This document shows, one piece after another, positions 10,801-21,012 of a DNA stretch of 64,000 nt. How positions within the stretch are numbered: position 1 is the stretch's first letter; every line of letters starts with the position of its first letter. The position numbers and the translations under genes were made by a program. The notes under the pieces are model-generated. The model was given only the letters and a program-made list of their open reading frames with translations, was not told the DNA's origin and made no database searches. Source of the stretch: Branchipolynoe longqiensis (taxonomy: Eukaryota; Annelida; Polychaeta; Phyllodocida; Polynoidae). The stretch spans positions 15,042,462 through 15,106,461 of the forward strand of contig CM059198.1 of NCBI GenBank assembly GCA_030323885.1. The letters run 5' to 3'.

Positions 10801-13800
10801 ACTGACAGCCCTCCAAACCAAGAAATAAGAGGAAACCACTCAGCGGGGAAAACCAACAGCGCAGTGAGGGAGGGCGATAGTGTGCGGCTGGAAGCCCTAC
10901 AAACCAAGAAGTATGCAGAAACCAGTCAGTGGGGAAAACCAACACCGCAGTGAGGGAGGGCGATAGTGTGCGGCTGGCAGCCCTTCAAACCAAGAAGCAT
11001 GCGGAAACCAGTCAGCGGGGGAAACCAACAGCGCAGTGAGGGAGGGCGATGGTGTACGGCTGGCAGCCCTACAAACCAAGAAGCATGGGGAAACCAGTCA
11101 GCAGGGAACACCAACACCGCAGTGAGGGAGGGCGATGGTGTACGGCTGGCAGCCCTACAAACCAAGAAGCATGGGGAAATCAGTCAGCAGGGAAAACCAA
11201 CACCGCAGTGAGGGAGGGCGATAGTGTGCGGCTGGCAGCCCTTCAAACCAAGAAGCATGCGGAAACCAGTCAGCGGGGGGAAACCAACAACGCAGTGAGG
11301 GAGGGTGATAGTGTACGACTGACAGCCCTCCAAACCAAGAAGTAAGAGGAAACCAGTCAGCGGGGAAAACCAACAGCGCAGTGAGGGAGGGCGATAGTGT
11401 GCGGCTGGCAGCCCTACAAACCAAGAAGTATGCGGAAACCAGTCAACGGGGAAAACCAACACCGCAGTGAGGGAGGGCGATAGTGTGCGGCTGGCAGCCC
11501 TTCAAACCAAGAAGCATGCGGAAACCAGTCAGCGGGGGAAACCAACAGCACAGTGAGGGAGGGCGATAGTGTGCGGCTGGCAGCCCTACAAACCAAGAAG
11601 CATGCGGAAACCAGTCAGCAGGTTAAACCAACAGCGCAGTGAGGGAGGGCGATGGTGTACGGCTGACAGCCTTTCAAACCAAGAAGCATGCGGAAACCAG
11701 TCAGCAGGGGAAACCAACAGCGCAGTGAGGGAGGGAGATGATGTATGGCTAGCAGCCCTACAAACCAAGAAGTATGCGGAAACCAGTCAGCGAGGGAAAC
11801 CAACAGCGCAGTGAGGGAGGGCGATGGTGTATGGCTAGCAGCCCTACAAACCAAGAAGTATGCGGAAACCAGTCAGCGGGGGGAAACCAACAACGCAGTG
11901 AGGGAGGGTGATAGTGTACGACTGACAGCCCTCCAAACCAAGAAGTAAGAGGAAACCAGTCAGCGGGGAAAACCAACAGCGCAGTGAGGGAGGGCGATAG
12001 TGTGCGGCTGGCAGCCCTACAAACCAAGAAGTATGCGTAAACCAGTCAACGGGGAAAACCAACACCGCAGTGAGGGAGGGCGATAGTGTGTGGCTGGCAG
12101 CCCTTCAAACCAAGAAGCATGCGGAAACCAGTCAGCGGGGGAAACCAACAGCACAGTGAGGGAGGGCGATGGTGTATGGCTAGCAGCCCTACAAACCAAG
12201 AAGTATGCGGAAACCAGTCAGCGGGGGGAAACCAACACCGCAGTGATGGAGGGTGACAGTGTATGGCTGGCAGCCCTCCAAACCAAGAAGTAAGAGGAAA
12301 CCAGTCAGTGCAGAAAACCAACACCGCAGTGAGGGAGGGCAATAGTGTACGACTGACAGCCCTTCAAACCAAGCTGATCGCGGAAACCAGTCAGCGGTGA
12401 AAACCAACACCACACTAAGGGAGGGTGATAGTGTATGGCTGGCAGCCCTGCGAACCAAGAAGCATGCGGAAACCAGTCAGCGGGGAAACCAGTCAACACT
12501 GCACTTGGGGGAGAAAGGGGGGGGGGAGCAGGGAGAGAGGGAGCAAGGGTGGGAGGGATGGCTCATGGGGGAGAAAAGTGAAGGAAGTGGATTTGAGTGT
12601 GAGCGCGTAAAGAAAAGTGAGTAAATGAGTGAGGGACTGAGGGCTTGAGGTAGGGAGGGACTGAATGAGCGAGTGACTAAGAGACTGAGTGAGTGACTCG
12701 AAAGAATGACTGAGCGAGTGATCAGCGATGTGACTCTAATAATGTCTACCATTTTGGTAATTATTCTGCTTTAAAATAGGGGATTTAAACAGATATTTTA
12801 ATTAAATTGTGTTGCTAACACATTATCTGTGTCTTAATGGGGGCCACATAATAATGGAAAAAAATCATTTTTTTCTCAAGCAAAATTGGAAGAACCCTGG
12901 AGGGAACGTATATGGTACCAGTCCTAGAAGCAGTTACCGAAACTATTGCTTTATTGAGCGGATATGATTAAAACAAATTTAATTAAAATGATGATTATAC
13001 TACTACTTATTATTCAAATTTAAAATAGCAACAACTTACCTGTCTGCTGTGGTATGCGCCTCCTGACACAAGACCAGAATCTTTGAAATAGTCCCAGGCC
13101 GAAGAAGGCATCCCGCCATTACACCTGGGGAAAAAAACACCAGAAAAAGATGGAAACTTGCTCATTTATTAACGAGTCGGCAGCAATTTGAATTGTTTGC
13201 CTTCAAAAGAAATATTTGTCCCGCACTCAATATTATCAAAACACATAATTTAGTATGTTGTAGGGAATGACTCGAGTGCTTGGGTCAAATATGAGTGAAA
13301 CCATGTACTTGACGCGCAGTGGAAAAAGAGCCGAGTTTCAGTGACGCATCAGATTCGTTACAATGTATATTATATTTATAGGCTGGAAAACAAGTGGAAT
13401 TGATGATGGGTGGAAAACTTAATTTAAGCATATGACTCACAATTTTCTAGAAGGGACTCCAAAGAACTTCCTTATAAGTCACCGACCCCAGATAGGATGT
13501 CCCATTGAGAGCCCTGTATGTGTAGGCAAAGTGATTTCAAGGGGCCAAAGCCAACCAGTTCAGGCCATTGGAAATCACTTCATCCCATGTGACATCAGCT
13601 AAAGTTTGCTTGTTGAGGTTTTATGTCCTGGTAACATCTAAGGTCATGTCAGGACAAGTACTGACTTGTGACAGTGCGCACTCATGGTGAACTTATAGTG
13701 CTGCTCCACTGGGAGAATAGGCTGCCGGCACCATGACCTGAGTTCCCACTCAGTCATATTATTCTGATACTGAGCTAAGTCCTTGCCCTATCCTAGTAAT

Positions 13801-16800
13801 GCCAAGTGCCAGGCTAGTTAGAGACAAGTACCAATTTGGTAAGTTTTTCCGATTCGGCCACCACACCTGGTCGTGTCAACTAAAAGTATGTACATGTTTG
13901 TTGTTTGGGTTTAGGGTTTTAGTTTTTTTTGGTCCATTAGTTGTTTAAGCAGGGGAAATTTCAGTCATAGACGACTGGTCTTCCTCATTCCACTTCTGGT
14001 CGATAGAAAGCCCGAGCCTACACTTTTACCGACCCAAGGGATTTTTAACCTCCCACACCACATAGACATGGTATGAGAGCAACCGGGCTTTGATGGCGCT
14101 GTAAGTTATACACAGCGGTGGAAATCCAAATTGGCAGAGCTGGGGGCATGGGGAATCGAACCGCTGACCCTCAGATTAGGAGTCTGACCTAGAAAAAAGT
14201 CCGACACTCTAACCACTCCGCCACAGAGAACTGTGAGTATATACTAACCATGTAAAGACCATATTACCACCGAGGAAGTCAGTGCCAAGATCTAGCAGGC
14301 AATTCTGGTCAAAACCATCTTGCAAGGCACAGTGAAAGGGGGAAGAAGACAAGGCGGACCGAAGAAAAGGTGGGAAGACAACATCAGGGAATGGACAGGC
14401 CTAGAATTTGGCAAGTCCCAGAGGGCAATGGAGAAGACAAAAATGGAGAAAACTGGTTGCAAAGTCATATGTGGTGTTTCACCGACCCTCCTGGTAAAGG
14501 GATTAATGATGATGATGACGACGACGTCGATGACGACGTACTAAGCTATTTCATTCTTCGCTACAGAACTACATATTCTGATCACTCCATACGGTACTAA
14601 TGCCATTCGACTGAACAGAAAACATGCAAGTATCAATCAATCCGCGTAAGCGAGTGTGTGCATTGGGAAAATGTCACTCACCCAAGTCCGCAGCTGTCGC
14701 AGCAGGTGAGGAGATCCTCTGCGGAGATGCGGACTGACGACTTAGATTTGGAAGCAATGCAGATGCGATCGGACATGGCTTCAGCAGCAGCAACCGCCTG
14801 GCAGAGAAAGCCGATGTAAGTAAAAGGATAGCATTGCCCCCAATATATATATTAGTCCTGCCATCCCAGAAAATATAACCTCCCCTCTAATAAAAAGATC
14901 ATTACGGCTGAGTGTTCCAGTCCGGCACTATTAACACTGCATGGGTTTTGTCCAGCCTGATCTTTCTGGCTACCCTGCTGATTAGGCTGAATGGTGGAAA
15001 AATATAGTAAAATGCGTTATTCCAGATCATAGAAAAAGCATCCACTCGCCAAGCGTGTGGTTCTGGATGCCAAGATACATATTTATCAAGTTTTTTTGTT
15101 CCTACGAGAGGCAAACAGGTCTATGTCTGGAATTCCCCATTTATGACAGATTGTCTTAAATATGTCGGGACTGAGTGACCATTCCAAATGATCATGGAAA
15201 TGTTGGCTCTTATTGTCGGCCAATGTATTTAGTGTGCCTGGGATATGTGCGACTGTTATCCACACTTTTTGTTCCTCTGCCCAAGCCCAAATGAGTTTTG
15301 CGATGGTGTTGCATGCTGAGGACTTTGTACCTCCCATGTTTCGGATGTAGGCCATTGCCGTAGTGTTATCAGTTAAAACTTGGATACTAAGTTTTTGTAT
15401 TTTCACTAGACTTGTTAAACCTAGGTAAATGGCCCTTAATTCTAGAACGTTTATGTGGTCATCTATTTCATTATCTAGCCATCGGCCCCCTGTGGCCTCA
15501 TTATCCCTGTGGGCGCCCCAACCCTCTAATGATGCATCAGTAGTGACTGTTGTGTTGGGTTCATCCATGCGGATGGGGTTGTTGGAATTAATTAAATGTT
15601 TTAACCACCAGTGAATGTTTTCATGTCCTGACTTGGAAATTGTCATTAGACATTCGAAATTTCCTTTAGCTTTGGTTAAGGCAATATTTTTATCGATTTC
15701 AAGAGATTTAATGTGTGCCTTGCCATACAACACCGCTGGTGCATAGTCCTACAAGCACCGCTACTTGCCTTATTTTTGGTCTTTTTAGTTTTAACAACTC
15801 AGAGGTTCTGGTGGTAATTTTTTCAATTTTGTGTGGTGTCAAGAAGATTGTCATCTCTTGTGTGTCTATAAAGAATCCCAAAAGTTTTAATAAGGTGGTA
15901 GGTTTTAGAACCGATTTTGTGTCGTGAATGTAGAACCCTAAATGGGTCAGCATGGTACATAGATCTTTTACGGCTAACTGGCAATCTTTTCCAGTGCGTG
16001 CTACAATAAAAGAATCGTCAATATATGGGAACATAACATGGCCTTTTTTGGCCATTTCAGCAAATACAGGCTTTAGTAACATTGTGAATAGCCGTGGTGC
16101 ACAAGCTAGACCATTTGGTAAACATGTAAACTGGTATAATTGGTCTCGCCAAATAAATCTAAGAAATTTTCTGTGCGCCTCGTAGATTGGTACCATATAA
16201 TAGGCGTCTTTAAGGTCTACACTTGCCAGCCAAGCACCCGGCATTACTAGGTCACGGGCTGTCTCTAACAAGAACATTTTGGAATGTTTATATTCGGCTA
16301 AATTATTAAGGATAGTCAAGTCCAAAATCATCCTAATATCTCCATTAGGTTTGGGCCTAGAGAATATATTCGAAATATATTCTCCATCGGTATGTTGAAC
16401 TGCGGTAATGATACATTTAGTTTCAAATTTTGTAACTTCTAGATCTAATGCTAGTTGTTCGTCTAAAGCTAGCCGGTAAGGAAAAGGCACTTTATCCTGT
16501 ATAGGGGTTTCTATGAATGGAATGAGGACCCCTCTAACAATGATCTTGTGTGAGCTGTTCCCACTCACTAAGATGGTTAGCAACATTTCCTGCAGTAAAA
16601 AGGCTTACACTGGGCTGCGTTGCAGGCTCTACTTGTTCCCTGGTTTGGGGAACTGCTTCTGGGAGGGGTTGTCTCTCCTGAAGGGGTGGTTGCCGTCGTT
16701 CCAGCCGTACTGGTTCCTCTGGCCGCGTCCCCTTGGCTGGTAGCTGTAGTTCCGGTTCCCGAATCGGCTGGTCGGTTGGCCGGTTCGCCGCCCTCGAAAA

Positions 16801-17803
16801 TCCGATCTGGCCTTTTTGAATTTGGACACATTAGAGTCCTTCTTGCCGTCTAGGTGTTTCGACTGCTTGGCCTGGGTTTCGACCTGTTTGAACAGGTACT
16901 GAAGCTGGCTCCCCAAACATCTTCGTATGGTCCAGCGGTTTCCCTTTGATCGGCTTTGGTGCCAAGAAGAGGGTGTACTCCTTGCCGTCATTGTCAACCA
17001 CTTTCTTTGATCGTGCAACTTGTTTTCCGGCGTCGCTCGTTACTGATTTGAATACATTCTCGAACCGCCGGTAGGAGAGAAAGTTACTGGTGGCTGTAAG
17101 AGCAGCGATCGCCGAATTCATATCACTTGTGACCGTAGTGAACTTATTTCCGGTCATCATCCGGTTGGCCACCGGCATGATTGCGGCGAGAGCCACCAGC
17201 ACCCCCTTGTGGACGGTGTGGAGACAAGTTTCAAATTTCTTTCTGTCTTCGCTCATTGTCACGTCCTCATCCACCTCTTTGATGGTTGCCTCTGGGATCC
17301 CTTTGATCCCAGTGTATTGCTCCGCGAGCTTGGTCAGTGTCTCTGCGGGCTTGAAGGTATCAAAATGTCCCTTTACGTTCTTTCGCATCATGGAGCAAGT
17401 GTTGATTTTACGCTTTTTTACTGTCCTGATTTTCTTTGCTACCTTTACCGTAATGTCGGCAAATGTACCGGCATGTGGGTCGTCTGACTCTGAGTCCGTT
17501 GTTGTTGAATCGTTCGAGGAGTCAGAGGAAGATGATTTAGCTTTCTTCTTCTTTGAATTCGACTTCTTCTTGGTTCTCTTGACTTTCCTGATCTTATTTC
17601 TGGCTTTATAGTACTCCTCCTGATGAGTACTTTTTGGGGTGTTTCCTCCCCAAGGCCACCTCCGAGTAGAGTAAATCCTTGGTAAAAACTGCTGAGCTGC
17701 TCGTAACGTCCTCCAGTTATGAGCGGAATATGCTAATTGCTAAACCCGGATGTTGCTTCCTTCTCCCTCGACCACGAGTAGCCAGAGGCTTAGTACCAAG
17801 GAA

Positions 17804-17851
<48 letters not shown>

Positions 17852-18348
17852 CACACACACGTTAGTCCGTAGCCTCCCCCTTGGGGACGGTACTATCTGA
17901 ATATCCTTAAATCACCACCTGAGTGTGACTGTAACCATTGTTAAGTCTTACAGACTGATGTCATCACCATAGAATTGCATTGTTATTGTAATATCATTGT
18001 TTAGATTGGTTTTAACAGTAATAACTTATGAACCTAATTAGCGTTAAATAAATAAACCTAATTAGCGTTAAATAAATAAATAAATATCCTGAATTTTACA
18101 TGGCTGGAAGACCAGTGATACATCGCTGACAAAAGAACCTGATTCATTAAATAAATATTATTTACCACCATATTTATATACTAATAATTAATATAGTTTC
18201 CTGGGGAAAAAGAAAACCAAGGGGTGAGGTCTTGGAGGGGGATCTTATACCGATATAATGCTACCTCCGTGGTATAAGATTGGTTCCCACCTAGTGGCAA
18301 TCACATGCTCCTGGGCCTATATTAAAGTTGCATTGTCCGATAAAGAAA

Positions 18349-18379
<31 letters not shown>

Positions 18380-19431
18380 TTTTAAAAAGAATTATAATTT
18401 AACAATTAAAATTTAAAAAAAAAATTAAAATGGACCTACCCAGCATGACCCACAGGAGCCCTGGTCCCGGATCTCCCTCAGTGTGGGGCAGTGCGCCCAC
18501 TTCTCGCGAGAGTCAAACTCGTCAGGTATGTTGGCCTGCGAGACCTGCACGTGGTGGCGGGGCAGGTGGGAACCGTTAGGGTCCTTCAGAACGCCGCAGA
18601 TCCGCTTCAGGTAAGCAGTGTCCAGCCCAGCGAAGTTCTCGCCAGCCTAGAGCGAAAATGAAACATGGCATATCAATATGTATGTCACTTCGGACTAGCT
18701 AAGTTCTCGCTGGCCTCGAGTGAAGAAAGAAACATGGCATAAATCCAGTCAATATGTAGGTCACTTCTGACTAGCGAACTTCTCACCAGCCTAGAGCGAA
18801 AAAGAATGTCACATCTGACTAGCGAAGTTCTCACTAGTCTAGAGCGAAGAAAGAAACATGGCATAAATCCAGTCAATATGTATGTCACTTCTGACTATCG
18901 AAGTACTCGCTGGCTTCGAGAGAAAAACATGGCATAATTCAATCAATATGTTACTTTTCTCTTTTTTATGTAAAACTGTTTATCCATCAGACCATACATT
19001 TTTTCAGCACCGAGGCACTGTTCTTCTGGCCATACAAATTACATTGTAGATAAGTATTTCTGCAGGTACCTAGGTAGAGTACATTAATAAATTATGTGGG
19101 TTAGCTATCAGGGTAAGTTCTGTATTATAGACTTATAAAGTGTACTATTATCATGGGTGAGGTGCTTGTGTGCATGATGACGATGACGACGAGATTTTAA
19201 AAAAAACGCCCCGAGATCATAACATAAATATCAGTTTGTGATGAGTGTTTCCATGGAAACACGCACAATTCCGACCAGTTACTGTGCAATGGCATGACGT
19301 ACCGTCCACGTTGTCTGCGCATACTTGTTGACATAGTTGATGAGTTCATCTGACAGCGGCTCGTGCAGAGGATAGTGACGTTTAGCTGACGTCACAGCCA
19401 CCAGCAGGAGGAGTGCGGCAAGTACCTTCAT
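7822..19431 (-). CDS. CTSB: Cathepsin B cysteine protease, complete coding region in 8 exons
   Basis: Lysosomal papain-family protease with endopeptidase and dipeptidyl-carboxypeptidase activity. The exons (19431-19303, 18646-18440, 14797-14682, 13124-13040, 10420-10276, 9244-9131, 8480-8352, 7898-7822) all have GT-AG borders, join in frame and encode 333 residues, close to the usual 330-340. The start gives a signal peptide ([16 protein letters not shown]). A propeptide follows (residues about 17-90), then the mature enzyme with QGSCGSCW (Cys111), the NGG motif, the cathepsin-B-specific occluding loop with PCEHH (His191, His192), GGHAV (His279) and NSWN (Asn299). Intron 3 (about 3.6 kb) contains DIRS-1. 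Two exons carry tandem copies of their own acceptor. No frameshift or missing residue was found, so the gene looks functional. Confidence 0.96.
8352..8480 (-). CDS. CTSB: CTSB exon 8 with catalytic His and Asn
   Basis: Encodes [20 protein letters not shown] through [16 protein letters not shown]. Both the catalytic His (GGHAV) and Asn (NSWN) are here. Acceptor tccccag, donor gtgagt. Confidence 0.96.
8821..9085 (+). mobile_element. LINE 3' end fragment in CTSB intron 7
   Basis: Translates to [20 protein letters not shown] and on through [18 protein letters not shown]. This is the H..R....L.....G...G.RGRP...W.D.. signature at the C-terminus of many invertebrate non-LTR reverse transcriptases. 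It is antisense to the gene. Confidence 0.7.
9131..9244 (-). CDS. CTSB: CTSB exon 7
   Basis: Encodes [20 protein letters not shown] then [17 protein letters not shown]. Acceptor aatttcag, donor gtaagc. Confidence 0.95.
9350..9610 (-). repeat. SINE-2 copy
   Basis: tRNA-like head on the minus strand (complement of ggggaatcgaaccaccgacc). The body contains tgtaagttatacacagcgg and gtcgatagaaagcccgagcc. Same family at 13995, 19500, 34385 and 36085. Located in CTSB intron 6. Confidence 0.75.
10276..10420 (-). CDS. CTSB: CTSB exon 6 with occluding loop
   Basis: Encodes [14 protein letters not shown] and on to TSDKHYG. The paired histidines of the occluding loop are present. The first 17 bases of the exon lie inside the 86-bp minisatellite, whose units repeat this exon start and acceptor. 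Confidence 0.95.
10404..12485 (-). repeat. 86-bp minisatellite duplicating the CTSB exon 6 splice acceptor
   Basis: About 24 extra copies of an 86-bp unit lie immediately upstream of exon 6. On the gene strand each contains an acceptor-like ttcttggtttgtag (AG kept in all copies I checked) and then the first about 24 bases of exon 6 (GGCTGCCAGCCGTACACC or variants), joined to unrelated sequence ctccctcactgcgg. In a typical stub the reading frame of exon 6 meets a TGA after GVGFPR. One unit near 10800 is shortened. Confidence 0.95.
12486..12735 (-). repeat. Purine-rich low-complexity tract
   Basis: The distal border of the CTSB minisatellite continues into ggggga/gggaga sequence and then degenerate gagtgactgag repeats. 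Non-coding. Confidence 0.7.
13040..13124 (-). CDS. CTSB: CTSB exon 5
   Basis: Encodes [20 protein letters not shown] through GGAYHSRQ. Acceptor ttccccag, donor gtaagt, phase 0 at the 3' end. Confidence 0.95.
13617..13860 (-). repeat. SINE-1 copy in CTSB intron 4
   Basis: Reverse orientation of the family: tail tcctggtaacatctaaggtc, body gacagtgcgcactcatggtg, then the tRNA-like head side near 13850. Same orientation as the gene. Confidence 0.75.
13995..14225 (-). repeat. SINE-2 copy
   Basis: Full-length looking copy with gtcgatagaaagcccgagcc at one end and a tRNA-like end with ggggaatcgaaccgctgacc and accactccgccacagaga. Confidence 0.8.
14300..14530 (+). mobile_element. LINE 3' end with GAT tail
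   Basis: Encodes [20 protein letters not shown] and [13 protein letters not shown], the C-terminal RT signature of a non-LTR element, followed by a simple (gat)n tail. A related copy is at 52090-52330. Antisense in CTSB intron 4. Confidence 0.75.
14682..14797 (-). CDS. CTSB: CTSB exon 4
   Basis: Encodes [19 protein letters not shown] through [10 protein letters not shown]. Acceptor ctgccag, donor gtgagt, ends in phase 2 with the split glycine codon of the GCNGG motif. Confidence 0.95.
14903..15733 (-). pseudogene. DIRS-1 RNase H and partial methyltransferase-like domain
   Basis: RNase H residues are visible: TDAS (Asp), [12 protein letters not shown] (Glu), LTDNTTA (Asp). After [10 protein letters not shown] the [15 protein letters not shown] and [10 protein letters not shown] motifs of the DIRS methyltransferase-like domain begin, across a frame break near 15100, and end with the truncation. 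Confidence 0.82.
15708..16586 (-). pseudogene. DIRS-1 reverse transcriptase domain
   Basis: 292 codons covering fingers to thumb, with the catalytic FPYIDDSF box and [16 protein letters not shown]. The frame breaks near 15720 just before the [10 protein letters not shown] segment. Confidence 0.85.
16629..17600 (-). pseudogene. DIRS-1 gag-like gene, frameshifted
   Basis: A central domain ([34 protein letters not shown]) matches the gag-like ORF of DIRS-2 and DIRS-3. The N-terminal part is Lys/Ser/Asp-rich and the C-terminal part is Arg/Gly-rich ([18 protein letters not shown]). The C-terminal part lies in another frame, so at least one frameshift is present. These proteins presumably bind RNA and assemble particles (inference). 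Confidence 0.75.
17802..17860 (+). repeat. ACGC/AC microsatellite at DIRS-1 border
   Basis: About ten ACGC units pass into about ten AC units exactly where the 5' end of DIRS-1 stops. Confidence 0.9.
18440..18646 (-). CDS. CTSB: CTSB exon 3 with catalytic cysteine
   Basis: Sixty-nine codons, phase 0, from AGENFAGL to DQGSCGSCW. Holds the end of the propeptide, the start of the mature chain and the catalytic Cys. The acceptor ctctag and the first 18 exon bases are repeated upstream in the intron. Confidence 0.95.
18632..18925 (-). repeat. Tandem copies of the CTSB exon 3 acceptor, 76-bp unit
   Basis: The real exon 3 acceptor (ttcgctctag/GCTGGCGAGAAC) is followed upstream by four more copies at about 18715, 18791, 18839 and 18915. 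Each has ct-ag or ct-gag before GCTGGCGAG- or GCCAGCGAGAAC-like bases. Spacing is 68, 76, 48 and 76 bp. Linker sequence atggcataaatccagtcaat is shared. Confidence 0.85.
19303..19431 (-). CDS. CTSB: CTSB coding exon 1 (exon 2 of gene)
   Basis: Starts at ATG (19431), with acceptor ttttgcag at 19439, eight bases upstream of the start codon. Encodes the signal peptide and the start of the propeptide ([17 protein letters not shown]), 43 codons, phase 0, donor gtacgt. Confidence 0.95.
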
Positions 19432-19499
19432 GGCCTATCTGCAAAATGGATACAAAAGAATCTATTTAAATCAGAATTACCCAAACACGGCAGCAAAGT

Positions 19500-19705
19500 T
19501 CCCCATGCCCAACCTCTGCCAATTTGGATTTCCACCGCTGTGTATAACTTACAGCATCATCAAAGCCCAGTTGCTCTCAGACCATGTCTATGTGGTGTGG
19601 GAGATCAAAAATACCTTGGGTTGGTAAAAGTGTAGGCTTGGGTTTTCTATCGACCAACCGTCTAATGGTGAAAACAAGACTATTCAGCCTTATCCATGAT
19701 AGGCA
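19500..19705 (+). repeat. SINE-2 copy
   Basis: Forward orientation: aatttggatttccaccgctg, tgtataacttacagcatcat and accttgggttggtaaaagtg. Located in CTSB intron 1. Confidence 0.75.
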
Positions 19706-19714
19706 GAATAAATC

Positions 19715-19935
19715 TTGAAGCCTGGCACTCGGCATTAATAGGATAGGACAATGACTGGTTAGCACAGTATCAGGATAATGTGATTGTGTGAGATATTAGT
19801 AGGGGTCATAGTGCCAGCGACCTGGTCTCCCAGTGGGGCAGCACTATAAAGTTGCCATGAGTGTGCACTGTCACATATTGGTACACGTCCTGCTATGACC
19901 TTAAATGTTCTTAGGACGCAAAAACAACAATATGA
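19715..19935 (+). repeat. SINE-1 body and tail
   Basis: Contains cctggcactcggcattaata, gcagcactataaagttgcca and a tail tgaccttaaatgttcttagg. Head replaced by the neighbouring SINE-2. Confidence 0.75.
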
Positions 19936-19973
19936 CAATCTTATCACTAATTACCACGTTTTACCATTTCCAC

Positions 19974-20320
19974 ATTAAAGTTGCATAGTCCGATGGTTTT
20001 GGATTTCTGCCATTTTTCTGAGATAAATATTTTAGATTGATCATTATTACTGACTTTACTTTAGTGTGAAGTAACTTTTATTTTAAATGGTAAACTTTTG
20101 AGATATTTGAAGAGCAAACATATCAAATTAGTTTTGGCAAGCATGCCAAAACTCTGACACCAGACTTCTGCAGTAACAGGTTCCATTAAATTGACTCAGT
20201 GTTCCCTTCTATGCAGAAACAAATGTTTTATAAATGTACCAGTATTTAAGTTAGATATGTAGAATCAGATCTAGATAATTGTTTAGGTTTTGAAAATGTG
20301 ATACTTCATCCGACTATGCT
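19974..20320 (+). mobile_element. CATAGTCCGATG-family MITE
   Basis: TIR ttaaagttgcatagtccgat against catccgactatgct, 347 bp, non-coding, in CTSB intron 1. Confidence 0.8.
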
Positions 20321-20490
20321 AGGCAAAATTGGTGGAGCAACCACACTCAATTAAGCATTTCTGCACTATTTAATATTTTTTTAAATTAGTAGTTAGTATA
20401 AATGCATTGTAGTAGTGTAGACTAGTTCCTACCTAGAGCACAGAACACAGAGTAGAATGGCTGAATATTCTGGAGGTAGTTCTCACTTAC

Positions 20491-20545
20491 CTGGTTAGCG
20501 GAGTTCTGAAAGTCCAAACCAGTTATCTTCCCTGATGAGAACAAA
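20491..20545 (-). other. CTSB: CTSB non-coding exon 1 (predicted)
   Basis: A strong donor (AACCAG/gtaagt) lies at 20490, downstream of a TATA box. It would splice to the acceptor at 19439 just before the start codon. The 5' limit is estimated from TATA spacing. Confidence 0.6.
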
Positions 20546-20568
20546 CTCATGCTCTACCAGTCTGCTGA

Positions 20569-20575
20569 TTATATA
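20569..20575 (-). promoter_or_regulatory. CTSB TATA box
   Basis: TATATAA on the minus strand, about 25-30 nt upstream of the predicted first exon. An ATG just before the estimated start site would probably lie outside the transcript. Confidence 0.55.
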
Positions 20576-21012
20576 GACTGAGAACCGCCTCCCCCCTCCC
20601 TACCCCACCCCTAACCCTACCAGTCACATGCTCTTGCTTAGATCGATCAAGCCATGAGACTGGGCATCATGCCATACGTGCAGTCCTACACTAAACCCCC
20701 TAATTTGGTAAATATAGAACATGTGGAGCAACAATACTGATTTGTATTGTTATGCCTGGTACACACCTCCCGGTTACGATCTAAAAATGCCCGTTTCGCG
20801 CATAAGTTTGAGTTTTAGTCGTTAGGTGTGCGACACCCTCGCACACCAGAGCCTTGGGATTCACGCATAAAACTCAGTTTTAGTGCTTAAAAACTCAAAT
20901 CGCAAGGGATTCGAAAAATGAATCGGGCCGTTCGAGAAACGGTATATGTGAGCGGTCAGTCGTATCTTATACGGTATATGTGTGATACCCATCGTCCGTT
21001 TGCGATCCAAGT

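Larger units (their letters stand above)
14903..17801 (-). mobile_element. DIRS-1: DIRS-like retrotransposon, 3' truncated
   Basis: On the minus strand the order is 5' terminal sequence, gag, RT, RNase H and the start of the methyltransferase-like domain. The 5' end (about 17640-17801) matches DIRS-2 (gctaattgct, ggatgt-gcttcc, ctctccct). The element stops abruptly at about 14903, so the tyrosine recombinase and right end are missing. It sits in CTSB intron 3, same strand as the gene. The outer border is a microsatellite of ACGC and AC repeats. Confidence 0.85.

Noticed and set aside
10404..12485. CRISPR-like regular repeat array
   Set aside because: Units are contiguous without unique spacers and the genome is eukaryotic; it is a minisatellite.
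10262..12499. Many overlapping frames rich in WFPHTSW or GNQSAGK motifs
   Set aside because: They come from the 86-bp array in different frames; the unit length is not a multiple of three and no coding signal exists beyond exon 6.
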